Source of the DNA: Posidonia oceanica
Lineage: Eukaryota; Streptophyta; Magnoliopsida; Alismatales; Posidoniaceae
NCBI GenBank assembly: GCA_037176725.1
Contig: JAZBRS010000044.1
Location: 3,038,001 to 3,102,000 of the forward strand
Direction of reading: 5' to 3'
DNA: 64,000 nt
This document shows, piece after piece, positions 24,145 to 36,779 of this stretch; within the stretch, counting starts at the first letter, position 1, and every line of letters begins with the position of its first letter. The notes beneath the pieces are model-generated. The model did not search any database. It had not been told where the DNA came from and saw only the letters and a program-made list of their open reading frames with translations. The translations under genes were made by a program, and so were the position numbers.

Positions 24145-25431
24145 CTAGCTGGTTCGGGCCTTCTTTGATTTTCCAGAGTCAGGGAATAAGGGACTGCTTG
24201 GCGGGATTTCATCGATGGGCCAGAGGTCCTGCACCTCGGTGATGTACTCAGGAGTACACCCCATGCCTCTCGTAGCCGCGATGTCTGTTGATCGCACTCC
24301 ATGCTGTATCAGATTGGCTAGTTCCTTCGTTGGGGCAGTTGTACTGAAGGGATATGCTTGAAGGAGCCTAGGTGCTGTGCTGTCGACAAAGGCATCCTGC
24401 TGGAAACCGAACTGGCGCATGACCCTGATAGGGTGGTATTCCACACCCGCGGTGAATCCTGGTAGCACAATCAGCCGCATGTTGCGTGTGCTGAAGAAGA
24501 CAGTGAATGGTTCGACCATGGAAGGGATGATGCGCCAGGTTACTGTGTCATCGGTCAGTCCTGATAGCCTCTCGTATTCTTCCTTGACGCTCTTGACTGT
24601 CTTGGCATGGCCGCTGTTGCAGTAGGCCTCGAAAGCATGTACCTGGGGGCGCAGAAGGTCTATCTCGGTGTGTGCGGCTAGCCAAACCTGAATAAGTGCT
24701 CCGCAACCATGAAAGTGACGGCAGCGATGCGAAATGCGGTCTAGTCTGCGGTATGTTTCTGCCAGAACAACCAGTGCCAGGTCTATCTGGCGAGTCACCA
24801 CAGCGAGTGCTATTTCAACGATCTCGACGGCCACCGTTGCCTTTCCATGGGTAAAGACAAGCTCGCCTAGGAAACGGGTGACAAATCCTCGGAGCCACAG
24901 CTCGTCTCCGAGTTCAGCGCGCTTTTCCGCAATATCATCAAAATATGCTAGGCGAAGTAGGGGCGTGGGCCCGCTGGTGCAAATCAGTCTTTGCTGGCAA
25001 CTTCGAGTAGAGAGCCCAGTCAGCTGTTTCAGGACCGCAATGTATCCGTCACGCCTCATGAAGGTTGGTGGCCCCAAGATCTTGGAAAAGCCACAGATCC
25101 GGCGCACTTCCTCTAGTGTAGGTGTCAGTTCAGTTCTGCCAAAACGGAAGACATAGTGTGCCGGTTTCTAGAACCTTGCGGCAGCGCACAGAAGATGGCG
25201 GCTCACTTCTACATCAGCAGCCTTCAGCAATTTGGTTGGGATGCCCCATAGGCGCAGCTTCTCGCAGTCATCTTTGGTAAGCTTGCCGACCCACTCTCGC
25301 AGGATCTCAGAATAGTGTGTTGGGGTCACTAGAGTGGGGAAACCCATTGCGTAGACTACAGAATGTAGGCAGACGGCTGTCGCAAAATCTTCAGGTACCT
25401 GTTGCCAAGGCTGTGAATTATCAGATCTCAT
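24145..25431 (-). pseudogene. ORF2 of element B (DUF7745/plant-mobile-domain-like), one premature stop
   Basis: From ATG 25431 (or the internal ATG 25347 in good context, start of MGFPTLVTPT) to a stop at 24145. The frame is intact apart from TAG at 25168-25170 where C has TGG (Trp). It retains all motifs of C's ORF2: FRFGRTELTPTLEEVRRICG, CRHFHGC, VTWRIIPS, VLPGFTAGVEYHP and the basic tail KSKKAR. In C the sequence matching B's codons before about TAVC is in a different frame, so those codons may be untranslated in the ancestral element. Function unknown; no signal peptide or membrane segment is visible, which speaks against an envelope-like protein. Confidence 0.85.
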
Positions 25432-26691
25432 ACAGGCACAAAACTACTGATTGAAAGCAGATTCTGAAGCTGGTAAAACAGTTTAACACATCCAACAGTA
25501 AACATCCAGATTATGGCAATTAAACACATATAAGCAAAGGGATTCTGTTGGCACGGCAGGGACTGGCAGGAGTTCTGGGTCGTCGCAGCCCGATGATGCC
25601 AACGCGTGCTGAGTAGGAGTACTGTCTCAGTGCTGGAGCAAGCTTTGCAAAGTGGAATGATTAGAGGGAAGGGAGATGATTGGAAATGCGGATGTATGCA
25701 TGATTTTTGATCGGTGTAGTTTGCCCTCAGCATTGGGAGTGCTTTGGTGCCTGCTGCACCGGAAGGGAGCGGTCCTTGACTCACTGGACTCTACTCAGAC
25801 TCCTAACTTGTTGGTGGCACTCTAGGAAAGGGTGTTGGTGATGTTTGGTGGTGGTGTAGAGAGGACAGACTCCATGCCAAACTCTCAAGGACTTACACTC
25901 ACTCCTACCTTTTCCTTCCCTTTTTATGTTGGTGTGCAGGGCTCTCCTCATTCCTATTTTGGAAACAAGGAGGACCTAGCCCGAACTTTAGTTCTTCTCT
26001 GGGGTAGGTGAAAGGTGCGGGATTACCCTGCTGGCCTTCATTTTTGGAGTTGACTTTTGTTCCTCTCCTTTTCCTTTTCTGTCATTCTCTTTTTTCTTTT
26101 CTATCATTCTCTCTCTTTTGTTTTTTTTTTTATCATTCTTTTTCCTTTTTTTTTTCTTTTTTTTTTTCAGGCTTGCAGGTTTCTGCTATCCCTACCCTAG
26201 GGGAAATGGGTGTCTGATTTCTGAGCCGTGGGGTTAGGGCCCTTCGGGTACTGACTTTTGGCTCTCTCTTTCTTTCTTTTCTTGCGCGTCTAGGCTTAAA
26301 CATGTATTCCTTTCTGGCTAATGCCTAGCATTCTTCTAGGAGTGTAAGTCCTTAGGTGTTTGGGCATTTCGCCCGCTCTCACTGAGTAGTGGCTCCCTCA
26401 CTAGCTAAGACATCTAAGTAATGTCAGGTGAGGTCGAGAGATTCCTTCCGCAGCAGGCAAGCACCTCCAGTCTTCATCACCGGGCCATATGCAATGCATG
26501 ATTTAAGAGGATGACGATGAGGATTGTAAAAGGGATGAGAGAAGGAATGTACGGGAATGCCGTGATGACCGAAAGTGCAGGAGATAGGATGAAGTGATGT
26601 ATGGGGGAGATAGGGCGAGAAGAGGTACAAAAACATGCGAGGGATGGGAGTACGAAAGGTGGGACGAAGGATCCACAATGGTTGCTCCCAG
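25432..26691 (-). other. Pol-ORF2 spacer of element B
   Basis: Non-coding, colinear with the spacers of A and C. Features on the minus strand: acceptor-like TTTTACCAGCTTCAG ending at 25464, a T/C-rich tract on the plus strand (26040-26170), and a conserved block around 26380-26500 including CCCGGTGATGAAGAC next to the integrase stop. An open frame at 25428-25784 is not shared with A or C and is rejected. Confidence 0.6.
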
Positions 26692-29600
26692 CTACTGATA
26701 GTACTTCTTGAGGTAGCACAAGTTGACCGGCTCGGACTGCTCGACCTGGTCCATGTCCTCTAGAGTTACCGCGCCGCCTGAGAAGATCTGTTTAACCACG
26801 AAGGGGCCACGCCAGTTAGGTCAGAATTTGCCTCGACCGTCGGGTAAATGAATGGCGCGTAGAACGAGATCCCCTGCTGGAAGCTTCTAGGCCGGACTTT
26901 CTTCAAGAATGCTCTAGCCATTCGTTTCTGGTAACAGTGAGCATTATGCATGGCTTGTAGTCTGTGCTCATCAATCAGATTCAGTTGGACGCAGCGGTCT
27001 TCGACCCATTCTGCCTCTTCCAACTCAGCTTCTCGTAGGATCCGTAGTGAGGGGACCTTTACTTCGACGGGTAATACCGCTTCCATGCCGTACACCAGAG
27101 AGTACGGGGTGGCTCCTGTCGAGGTCTGGATTGATGTCCTGTACGCCCAGAGCGCGTACGGGAGCTTATCATGCCAATCCTTGTGGGTTTCTGCCATCTT
27201 CTTCATGATTTTGATAATGGTTTTGTTAGCAGACTCCACTGCTCCATTCATCTGTGGCCGATAAGGCGAGGACCTGTGATGCTTGATCTTGAGATTCTGT
27301 AGGTACTCCTCAGTTCTTTTGGCGATGAAGTTCGTGCCATTATCAAAGATGATAGAGTACGGGACCCCGTATCGGGCAACGATATTGTTCCTGATAAACT
27401 TTTCTGTTGCCACTGCGGTGACTGTCTTATAAGAGGCTGCTTCCACCCACTTAGTGAAGTAGTTAATTGCTACCATGATGAAGCGATGGCTGTTTGAAGC
27501 AGCAGGGTGTATTGCGCTAATGACGTCAATCCCCCAGGTGGAGAAAGGCCATGGCGAGGACATGTTGTGCAGCTGATGAGGGGGGGCCTTGATAAAGTTA
27601 CCATGGACCTGACAGTTATGGCATTTACGCACGAACCGGCAGCAGTCCGCCTCCATGGTTTGCCAGAAATATCCTTGGAGCATGATCTTCTTGGCTAAGA
27701 GGACGCCGTTCATGTGCGGGCCACAGGTCCCTGTATGCACTTGAAGCATTAGCGTACAGCCTCCGGCTTGTCCAAGCAGCGTAATAGCATATGATTGTAT
27801 GATCTTCTGTATAGCTGCCCAGCCCCTAATACATATTTTGACGCCAGACGTGCCAAAGTTCTCTTATCTTCTACAGTGGTGCCAGGCGGAAGGCTGCTGG
27901 ATTCCAAGAATGCTTTAATGTCGTGATACCATGGCCGCTCTTCTGCCGAATCTGCTTCCTCTACGTTCATGCAATGCGCGGGCTCCTCTATGTAGGTAAC
28001 TGACACATCTACCGTGCTATCTTCTGGTATACTGAGCCAGGATGCCTAGGTTGCTAGCGCGTCTGCATACGCATTCTTTGCTCTGTTCATGTATGTGAAA
28101 TTGATGCTCCTGAATTCTTCTATTAGCCTCAGCAGGCATTCGTGATATGGCACAAGTTTCGGATCCTTTGTCTTCCAGTCGCCATTCACTTGAGAGATCA
28201 CCAGCATGGCATCACCATGCACACGCAACTTCTGCGCCTTATGCTTGAGGGCGACTTTCAAACCCAGGATGCATGCTTCATATTCTGCTTCATTGTTTGT
28301 GCATGCGAAAGTCAACTTCCTTGCAAAAGGAATCATCTGCCCCTGCGGCGTGGTCAACACTGCGCCTATGCCTCGACCCTTTTTGTTGACAGCGCCGTCA
28401 AAGTACAGTTGCCATTGCTCTTGTTCCTCAGGGTCTTTCTCCTCAGAGTCCTCCATTGCAAAGAGAATGTCCTCGTCAGGGAACTGCGTCTGGAGTGGCT
28501 GGTATTCAGGCAAAGGAAAATCTGCAAGGTGATCTACCATAGCCTGGCCCTTCATAGATCTCTATGTGACGAAGGTGATGTCGTACTGAGATAACAACAC
28601 CTGCCACTTGACACATCTGCCCACCAAAGCCGGCTTTTGGAACAGAAACTTGATAGGATCATGCCGGCACAAGAGCTGAACTGGGTATGCCATCATATAA
28701 TGCCTCAGTTTCTGTGCGGCCCAGACAAGGGACAGACAGGTCTTCTCCATTGTGCTGTACCTGGCCTCGCATTCATTAAACTTCTTGCTCAGGTAGTAGA
28801 TGGCGCGCTCCTTCCTACCAGATTCGTCGTGTTGGCCCAAGACGGCGCCCATGGAATGCTGCATGGTAGAAAGGTAGAGAAGCAAAGGTCTTCCTGGCGT
28901 GGGAGGAACCAGGACAGGAGGTTTGACCAGAAGTAGCTTGATTTTATCAAATACGGCCTGGCACTCCTCGTTGCAGTCAATTTGTGCGTTCTTCTTCAGG
29001 AGTTTGAAAATAGGCTCGCAGATGGGCATAAGCTGTGCAATGAAGCGACTGATATACTATAAACGCCCAAGTAGGCCTCGAACCTCCTTCTCGGTTCTAG
29101 GGGGTGGCATGTCCACGATGGCTTTTGCTTTCATCGGGTCCACTTCAATCCCCCTTTGGCTAACAATGTAGCCTAGAAGTTTGCCAGATGAAACCCCAAA
29201 CACGCATTTACTGGGGTTAAGTCTCAGTCTGTATTTCCTCAATCGGTCAAAGAGCTTCTTCAGGCAAGCAAGGTGATCCTCAGGCTCTTTGGTCTTGGCA
29301 ATCATGTCGTCTACATAGACCTCCACTTCTTGGTGCATGAGGTCGTGAAAAAGTGTAGTCATGGCCTTCTGATAAGTTGCGCCAGCATTCTTCAACCCAA
29401 ACGGCATAACTTGATAACAGAAGATCCCCCAGGGGGTGATGAATGAAGTCTTTTCCATGTCTTCTTCTGCCATTTTGATCTGATTATAGCCGGAGAAGCC
29501 GTCCATAAAGGATAGCATCTTATGGCCCGCAGTGTTGTCGACTAGGACATCAATGTGAGGCAATGGGAAGTCGTCCTTGGGGCTCGTCTTCTTCAGGTTC

Positions 29601-32600
29601 CTGTAGTCGATACATATCCGGATCTGGCCATCCTTCTTAGGCACTGGCACGATGTTCGCAAGCCACTCAGGGTAAAGGACGACCTTCAGAAAATTGACAT
29701 CAAGCTGCTTCATTATCTCTTCCTTGATCATGAGCAGCCACTGCGGTCGCCATCTTCTCAGTTTCTGCTTTACTGGCTTGGCGTCTGGTTTGAAGGGCAA
29801 GTTATGGACTACTATTTCGACATCGAGGCCAACCATATCTTCATAAGTCCAGGCGAAGACATCCACATACTCTTTCAGAAACGCAATGAACTCTATTCTG
29901 GCCTGGGGCGACAGTAGGGCACTGATGCGAACTTCTTTGGTTTCTTCGGTTGTGCCGAGGTTAACAACCTCCGTTTCTTCCTCAACATGCAGGTTGGGAC
30001 CTTCTGGATCATCGTCATAGGGCCGAAACTCAGGCGATGGGTCATCATTCTCATCCTCGCCTGTATTGTCTTCTTCTCCGTATGCAACAAGTTCCGAGAG
30101 GATCTCCTTTTCGAATGTGGGGTTTGTTATATCAAAGGAGTGTAGATGTTCTGCTTCTTGGCCCTGGTGATGTCTCAGGATGGTCACGCCTACTCGAGTG
30201 TTTCTGTATCCTCGGTGCGCGACCTCTGTCCTGGTGACTTCCCCTGTCTGTTCTGCTGCTGACAACACTGCTGCATGCTCTGCTGATATTACTAAAGGCC
30301 TTGCCGATTCTGCGACTGATACTGCTGATGGCCCTGCTACTGAGACTACTAACAACTCTGTTACTGACTCTGCTTTCTGCTCTGTTACTGCTGTTGCGTG
30401 ATCTGCTGGTGCTTCCTCTTCTGAGTCTGCTAATATGCTTGTGGAGGGCATGTCGGACTGGCGGCTGACCTGGATACTGCCACTTGCTATCTTCCCCAAG
30501 TGAGGCATGTGTTGCACGAGCCACCTAGACCCGCCTTCTGGTTGAAGGGTAATGAGCTCGTCTGGTCTAGGGGAGTCCGGCATTACTGAATTTTCTTCCA
30601 GGACCATGATGGAGGCGTGGTCCTCTCGCAGAGGAGGATCCGTAACCACGGCTTTTCCTTTCCTTTCTACGGCTTGGTGCTGTGCCAGGTCTTCTGCTAT
30701 CGACTCGAGCTGTTCTTGGTAAAGTAGCTCCAAATCAGACATCCATGAATCGACCTGGGCTTCTATCGCCCCTCCTTCCTCCTCATCTGAGGGTGAGTCG
30801 ACGTAGTAGGCACCGGGGGCCTGTGGCACTGGTTCGGCTGCAAGATGGATCGCTGTCCTTGGTATTTGCATGGTCTGGCTCACCGGCGTGCCTGATAGCG
30901 ATAGCCTCGGCGTGGGAGATCCAGATAGGCTGGTCAGCGGGGCCACAGATGGGTATGCTGCTAGGGTCACTGTTGCAGTTAGAGGGTAGGCAGAGGTGCT
31001 CTTCTGAAGGCTAAAGGGCCGGGAGACTATGATGCTCAGCTGGTCCTCTGCGACTAGTGGTGACGGTGAGAGTGTGGCCTCTGACGCCATAGGGTCCTGC
31101 CATGAGAGTTGCTGTTCTGCGGCAGGAGAATGCGTGACTGACTGAGCTGGCTGCATTGCCTAAGATGCGGTTACTGAAAAGGGCTGAGTTACGCTGCTGA
31201 CTGAACTCAGTGATTGACCCTCCTGAGAGGGTGACAGTTGTGCCGATGCGACAGCGGTTGCGAGCGGACCGACTAACTACGCCTGAGTTGGTACTGGTGA
31301 TGCTGACAAGACTGTAGGAAAATCAGAGACTGTCAAATCTGCCAAAGGTTCTGCCAAATCTGCTACTTTATGATCTGTGGAAGGAAGGGCTAGACAAACC
31401 GACTGAGGTGCTGTTGAGTTGGGCTGGCTTTCGCTGCAGGTCCGAGCTGCCCCTGCTGTGCTAGATTGTTCCTCATTCGAGTAGTAGTCCTCAACGTAGA
31501 CCCAGTCCTCTCCCGGTGACGGAGGGCTTTGGCATGGCTCCGACTGCACTATGGCTTGAATGGCGCTTGAACCCAGGATACCCGCACTTGTGAAGTTAGC
31601 GAGGTTCCAGGGTATGATCATTCTTTGATTCTTCGCTTGCGGGCGTTTACCTTCATCAGCGTGTGGGGCGTATCCAAGACCTTCATTGTCTCTTCGTTCT
31701 TCTGCCACGATCAGTTTAGCGATCCCCTGGCCGTATCGCCCGAGCGGCGTCCCCTTGACGTAGCCCCACCTGTGATAGACGTTCTCGACCATCTGAAAAG
31801 GGTTGTTGTGAACAGCCAAGGAATTGACACGTTCAAGATCTGGTAAAAAGTTAACCGACTCGCACCGATTAACGTGGTATAAAGCGTTCGAGAGTTTAGG
31901 GTCAAAAGGGACAGTCCGCGAAGAGACAGAGGAAATCGCCTCGATCCGCTCCTTCTCAAAATTCTCTGCCATGACAACGATGACATCGTCACCTCGGTGG
32001 AATTTGATCATGCGATGGAGGGTCGAGGGGATAACCTGATGCTTGTGGAGCCAAGGGCGCCCAAGCAGAAAGTTGAAGTTAGGCTCCAAGTCGACGACGT
32101 AGAATTCCACATCGAATGTGACCGGACCAATGATAAGAGGAATAATTAGAATCCCTAGAGCGTCATGGTGGGTATTATCAAAAGCTGTCATCCCCTTTAC
32201 AGCCGGAGTAATGTCCTCGGCCTTAAATCCGAGCTTAGTTGCTGTTCGCAAGGGACAGACGTTAAGGCCTGACCCATTATCGACCAGCGCAAGGGGGATG
32301 CGAAAGTTCTTGAATTATACCGTGACGAACAAGGATTGGTTATGATTAATCCCCGCTGGAGGCAATTCATCACTCGTGAAAGTGATGACCTGGGGTTCTG
32401 CGATCATTCCAACCATGCTTTCCAAGGCGGCAGGTTCTATGGTTTGGGACACACGGGCGGCTTGGAACACGCGAAGGAAAACCTTACGGTGTTCGGCAGA
32501 AGTGTGTATCGGGTCCCAAATGGATATGTCAGCTTTAACCCTTTTGAGTTGGGAAGTAATGTCGGCCTTGGGCTGGCCCTTCTTGGCGGCAGGGAGTGTG

Positions 32601-35445
32601 GCCTTGGGGACAGGTTCAGCTATGCTGGATTCAAGAGGTTGGTCTGGAGGTGGTAGGGTTGTAGGCTGGCCTAAGGGAAGACGTGTTGCAGGTTCTGGAT
32701 GACTAGGTCTAGCCACTAGTGCTGGGGGTTTGTAGACCCTCCCCGATCGCGTTACTTCCGCACACATTTCTGTAGCGTAGCTGTAAGGTACGCGATGGGT
32801 ATCCCGGGTTAGGTTAATAACCATGGGAGCACATGCAGCGAGCACGAGAGGGGCTACAGGGGTGCCTATTGGTTGAGGAAGGCATGCATAAGAGGATTGC
32901 TGGGAAGGCAAACGGGGTGGGGATTGAGGTCTTGCTAACAGGTGCACAGGAGACCCTGGCTGAGGTCTGGCTAGGAGATGTATTGGGGATACTAGCTGGG
33001 GGTTACCTAGCAAGTGTACTGGGGCTTGAGCCCGAGAAAGCATGGTGGCTGGTGCAGAAGAACGCTCCGGCCTGGCGCACGGTCGGATCATATGAACGCC
33101 CGACTCGGAGCCGGCGACAGCAGCAAGATAAAGAGAGACCGGAAAGGGAGTAGAAACATCATGGATAAGCTCGGAAGGATCTACCACAGATGTGGGAGAT
33201 CCAGAAGGAAACAGAGAATGGATTCCTGAGGTCCCTGCGCCTCCTGAATAGGAGTGCTCCGGCAGGGGCTGGCGAATAATATTAGCTCGGGTAGATGCTG
33301 ATGCAGATGCATGAGAAGGTGTAGAAGTGGACGTCTCGTGCGTGTCGATCACAATCGTTCCCGATTTGATCAAATCCTGGATAGCATTCCGGAGAGTGAA
33401 GCAATTACCAGTCGAATGCCCGACGCTTCGATGAAAATCGCAGAAAAGGTTCGCCTTAAACCAATGCGGTAGTGGGTTTGGTGGCGGGCGAACCTCCAGA
33501 AACTTTAGGAGCGACGCAAGCTTCGGGAGGACGGCGGTGAGTGGTTCCACCAGTGGGGCGAACTTCCGCTTCTCAATGGGTGGCCGTCTCGGCCTCTGGA
33601 ATTGTCCTTGCTGAACCGGTATGGCAGGATAGACCGGTCGAGCGGTGGTAGTGATTTGTGGTGTGGGGTGTGTCCTAGGTGCAGGTGCGTAATAGATCTA
33701 AGGAGGGGCAAACCGGGACGCCAGACGAACAGGCGCAGTAGGGGAATCGACGTACGCAACAACGGGCTTCGGCGGATCTTTTCTCTTGGGACGATTGTTG
33801 TTGATGCCATTGTTGTTGTTGATGGTGCTGCTGCTGCTACTGTTACTGCTGGTGGGGGCCTGCCTGGCAAGCACAGAGAGTGCGGGGAAGTTGACACTCC
33901 GCAACGAACTCTCTACGCGAATGCCAGCTCGGATCAATGCAGTGAAGGTTGTGACAGGTTGGATGCTAAGCAAAGCTCCGGTGGACGGCTGTGCCCTTTT
34001 TATAATGATCTCGATAGACTCCTCGTCAGAGGGCCTATCTCGAACTTGCGAGGCAAGGGCACGCCAGCGGCCGACGTACTCCCCGAACGGCTCGCCCGGA
34101 TTCTGCTTGGCTGCGATCAGGTCTACGCGCTTTGGGACCAGATCGAGGTTGAAGGAATACTGTTCCAAGAACGCCTGGCTTAGGTCGTTCCATGTCCTGA
34201 TTGCAGACATGTCAAGTGAGGTGAACCACTTGAGGGCTGGCCCGGACAAACTCTTTTGGAACAGGCGGATCAGCAACCTCTCGTCAGCCTGGAGCTGGAC
34301 GAGATCACCGCAGTACGCTTTCAGATGGGCTATCGGGCAGCCCCTACCATCATACTTCTCAAAGTCCGGGATTTTGAACTTTGGGGGGAGTACCGCCTCT
34401 AGGAAACAGCAGAGGTCTCGGAACTGGTAGGTCTGGTGGTCTGTGCCCTGCACTAGACGCAGTGCTTTCTCCAGAACATCCATCCTGTTGTTGATGGGGT
34501 TTGGAATGGCTGCCACAGGTGATGGGGCAGCGGGGGCAGGGACCATGTATGCCGATTGGGTCGCACCGAGGTGCTCCTCCGGATCCACCATCACATCGCC
34601 TGGTGACGCAAGGTGATGGCCGGCATACCCGTGCTGTGGTGGAGTGCAAGGGGGGATGCATGTGGAATTCTGAACCTGATGCAAAGGGGGAGGATAGATG
34701 GTATGCTGTGCGGTGGGTGCAAAATGCGGGAGCAACAGCGGCCGCACCAGTGCGGTGCCGGGGGGTAGGCCTGCGAGATACTGTGCTCCCACCAGTTCGA
34801 ATGACTGGCCACCAGGTGGCGGAGGTGCATGCTGTGTGTGGTGCGGTGCAGATGCAAGAGGCGGGATACGTGCCCCCATCGCCGAAACTATGAGCAGTTG
34901 AGACAACGGTCTAGGTGGAAGTGTAGAGTGCAATGCATGATGTGCGAGAGCAGGCTGCACAGGAACCTCAGGACTAACAGGAAGGGAAGAAGGGCGGACT
35001 GATAGAGCCATACCCTGCAGCCGCTGGATCGTGTCCATCAGATGCTGGTATTGCTCTTCAGGTGTCCCATCGGTGGGAACACTGAATTGCAGTGCCGGCG
35101 AGGGGCCAGAGCCAAGAGATCCGGACTGTCTGGGAGATTGGAGTCCTAGGGCGAGAGTCGCCGCAGCAACAAAAGGGGTGTCAAAAGCGACAAATCCCTA
35201 AGAAGGTGGGGTCAGAGGCGCCTCCGGAATACGAGAAGTGGTCATCAAGATGGACTCGGCGACCGGATCAGGAGGAGCGAGCGTCTGCCACTGTCCCACA
35301 GCAAACTGGGGTGCCCCAGACAACAGAGAGGGAAATCCTGGCGTCACAGGGGCACAGAGGGGTTAGAAACGGGCGTCGGAGAGGCCGGAGCGGAAACCAC
35401 CTCTGAGGCAAGAGTAAGCGAGGGTTCGACGGTGCGCTGGGCCAT
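26692..35445 (-). pseudogene. gag-pol of element B, about a dozen lesions
   Basis: ATG at 35445 (AATGGCC context) to TAG at 26692-26694, colinear with C. Domains seen: gag core (about 34400-33970), CX2HX4HX4C motif (CDFHRSVGHSTGNC near 33440), protease (DNGSGLNVCP near 32280), G-patch-like (near 31790), RT with MDGFSGYNQI and intact YVDD (near 29310), first RNase H, archaeal-type RNase H (YFDGAVNKKG near 28400), integrase core. In-frame stops: 35198, 33698, 32315, 31277, 31160, 29057, 28562, 28046 and 26821 (lowest base of each); frameshifts near 35350, 27750 and 26880. Between lesions the sequence is close to C, so B died recently compared with A. Most stops are CAG-to-TAG. Confidence 0.92.
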
Positions 35446-35790
35446 TGCTGACCGAGAGCGAGTCGAAATGGGGCTGCGACGAGCGAAAAACGGACGGACC
35501 CTACGAGGAGCTATGCTCGCAAAGGCGAGTAGCTCAGAAAGAGATGGTCGAGCACAGGTGTCTCAGCAGAGGTGTCAGCAAGGGGAGGAACCCGAGCTCC
35601 AGCTAAGGAAATCGCTTACTGAACTCTGCTAAGGACACAACAGAAAATCGGGATTAGGAACAGAAAAAAAGAAATGCAAAATGCACTAAGTCGTGGCATG
35701 AATGACATGTATGCTCTCTAACATGCTCTCTCTCACTAATTTAGTGTTTCCTAGTAGGTAGTCTACTCCGGATATCCACAAGTGTACGGG

Positions 35791-36054
35791 TCACCGACTC
35801 AGGTCAGAAAAGTAGGTCCCCTGTCTAACTCCCGGCCCAAAGCTCAGGTAATAACAGGGTGGTGCGTTGGTGGCCTCAACCTCGCCTAAGCGTAGGAAGT
35901 ACCCTCCACTAGCACCGACATGACCCTTGACAACGGGGGACAGACCGACCGACTCACACCATGCCAAAGCATCGGAGTGAGAGGCCGGAGCCATCCTTCG
36001 CAGACTGATAGGTGGACTCAGATGAGAAGATGCATGCCCTATATGGTGCTTCAT
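35791..36054 (-). CDS. Small leader ORF of element B (87 aa), uncertain
   Basis: ATG at 36054 to a TGA at 35791-35793. The peptide from SPPISLRR to YFSDLSR aligns with the 81-aa frame of C (50972-51217) and in part with A (43245-43042), with the same stop in B and C. Similarity is high at both DNA and protein level, and the changes are not clearly biased to third positions, so the DNA may be conserved for another reason. No known family recognised; no signal peptide or membrane segment. Confidence 0.3.
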   Translation of the reverse strand: MKHHIGHASSHLSPPISLRRMAPASHSDALAWCESVGLSPVVKGHVGASGGYFLRLGEVEATNAPPCYYLSFGPGVRQGTYFSDLSR

Positions 36055-36760
36055 GCAAATGATTAAAGTCTTTTATCTTACGTATTTTATTAACTCCAGG
36101 AGGGTGCAAGTGTGTTGATGGCTCTAGTTAACCCTATATCTTATTTTTACTTGTTATTTTTAATTAACCACAGGAAAAGCAATCAGTCTCTACAATCCTA
36201 GGCATGGCATGTGCAAAAGGGAAGAAAATCAACCAAACATGGCAGGCAACAACATACAACAGAGCAAAAGGCAAGTGCATAGCATGTGCGAGTATTTGTG
36301 AGCATGATAGTGAAAGGAAAGCATTCATCATGTCAAAAGGCATATATACAGAGCATGTGCGTGTGTAGTGACATAGCAAATGTGTAAAAGAAAGCATTCA
36401 TCATACAAAAAGCATGTATTGTTGCCAAACAAGTATGTAGACATGCATTGTGCAGGAAATAAAGCAATACTAAGTAAAAGGGCTAAAGAAAGTAAAAACC
36501 GGCAAGCTGCAAAGCAAACAAGAGCAGATGCAAGGAAATAAACGAGCAAACAAGCAACAAAGGCAAAGCAGAGCAAAACAGAACGCGAATCGAGGCAAAG
36601 GGGGTGCAAAACCAAAGCTGAGTAGCCACGGGCGACTTGCTAGGAGTTTGCATAGGAAAACGAGCAAAACAGGCGAAGGAAACACAAAGGCAAACAAAGA
36701 AGGCAAATCCCAAGCAGAATGCAATCGAGCGAAAGCCAAGGCGAAAGCCGGAGTCTAGTA

Positions 36761-36778
36761 TCCCCAGCGGAGTCGCCA
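36761..36778 (-). other. Primer-binding site of element B
   Basis: Minus strand TGGCGACTCCGCTGGGGA, two bases after the LTR end (36780). It begins TGG, as needed to pair with a tRNA 3' CCA. From memory this resembles the tRNA-Arg site described for Tat/Ogre elements; identity of the tRNA is not verified here. Confidence 0.8.
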
Positions 36779-36779
36779 T

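Larger units (their letters stand above)
35446..36779 (-). other. Leader (5' UTR) of element B
   Basis: From the PBS to the gag ATG, 1.3 kb. In order on the minus strand: PBS, a T/G-rich stretch (36760-36200), a strongly conserved ~300-base block (36055-35752) that includes a small ORF and GTCGGTGACCCGTACAC, then a pyrimidine-rich acceptor (TCCTTAGCAG, intron end at 35626) and GTAAGCG (35619). The ~300-base block is conserved in A and C and could include the packaging or dimerisation signal. Confidence 0.65.

Noticed and set aside
35198..35205. Programmed stop-codon readthrough (TAG followed by GGA in A and B)
   Set aside because: It lies in the N-terminal part of gag rather than at the gag-pol boundary, and the intact copy C has CAG.
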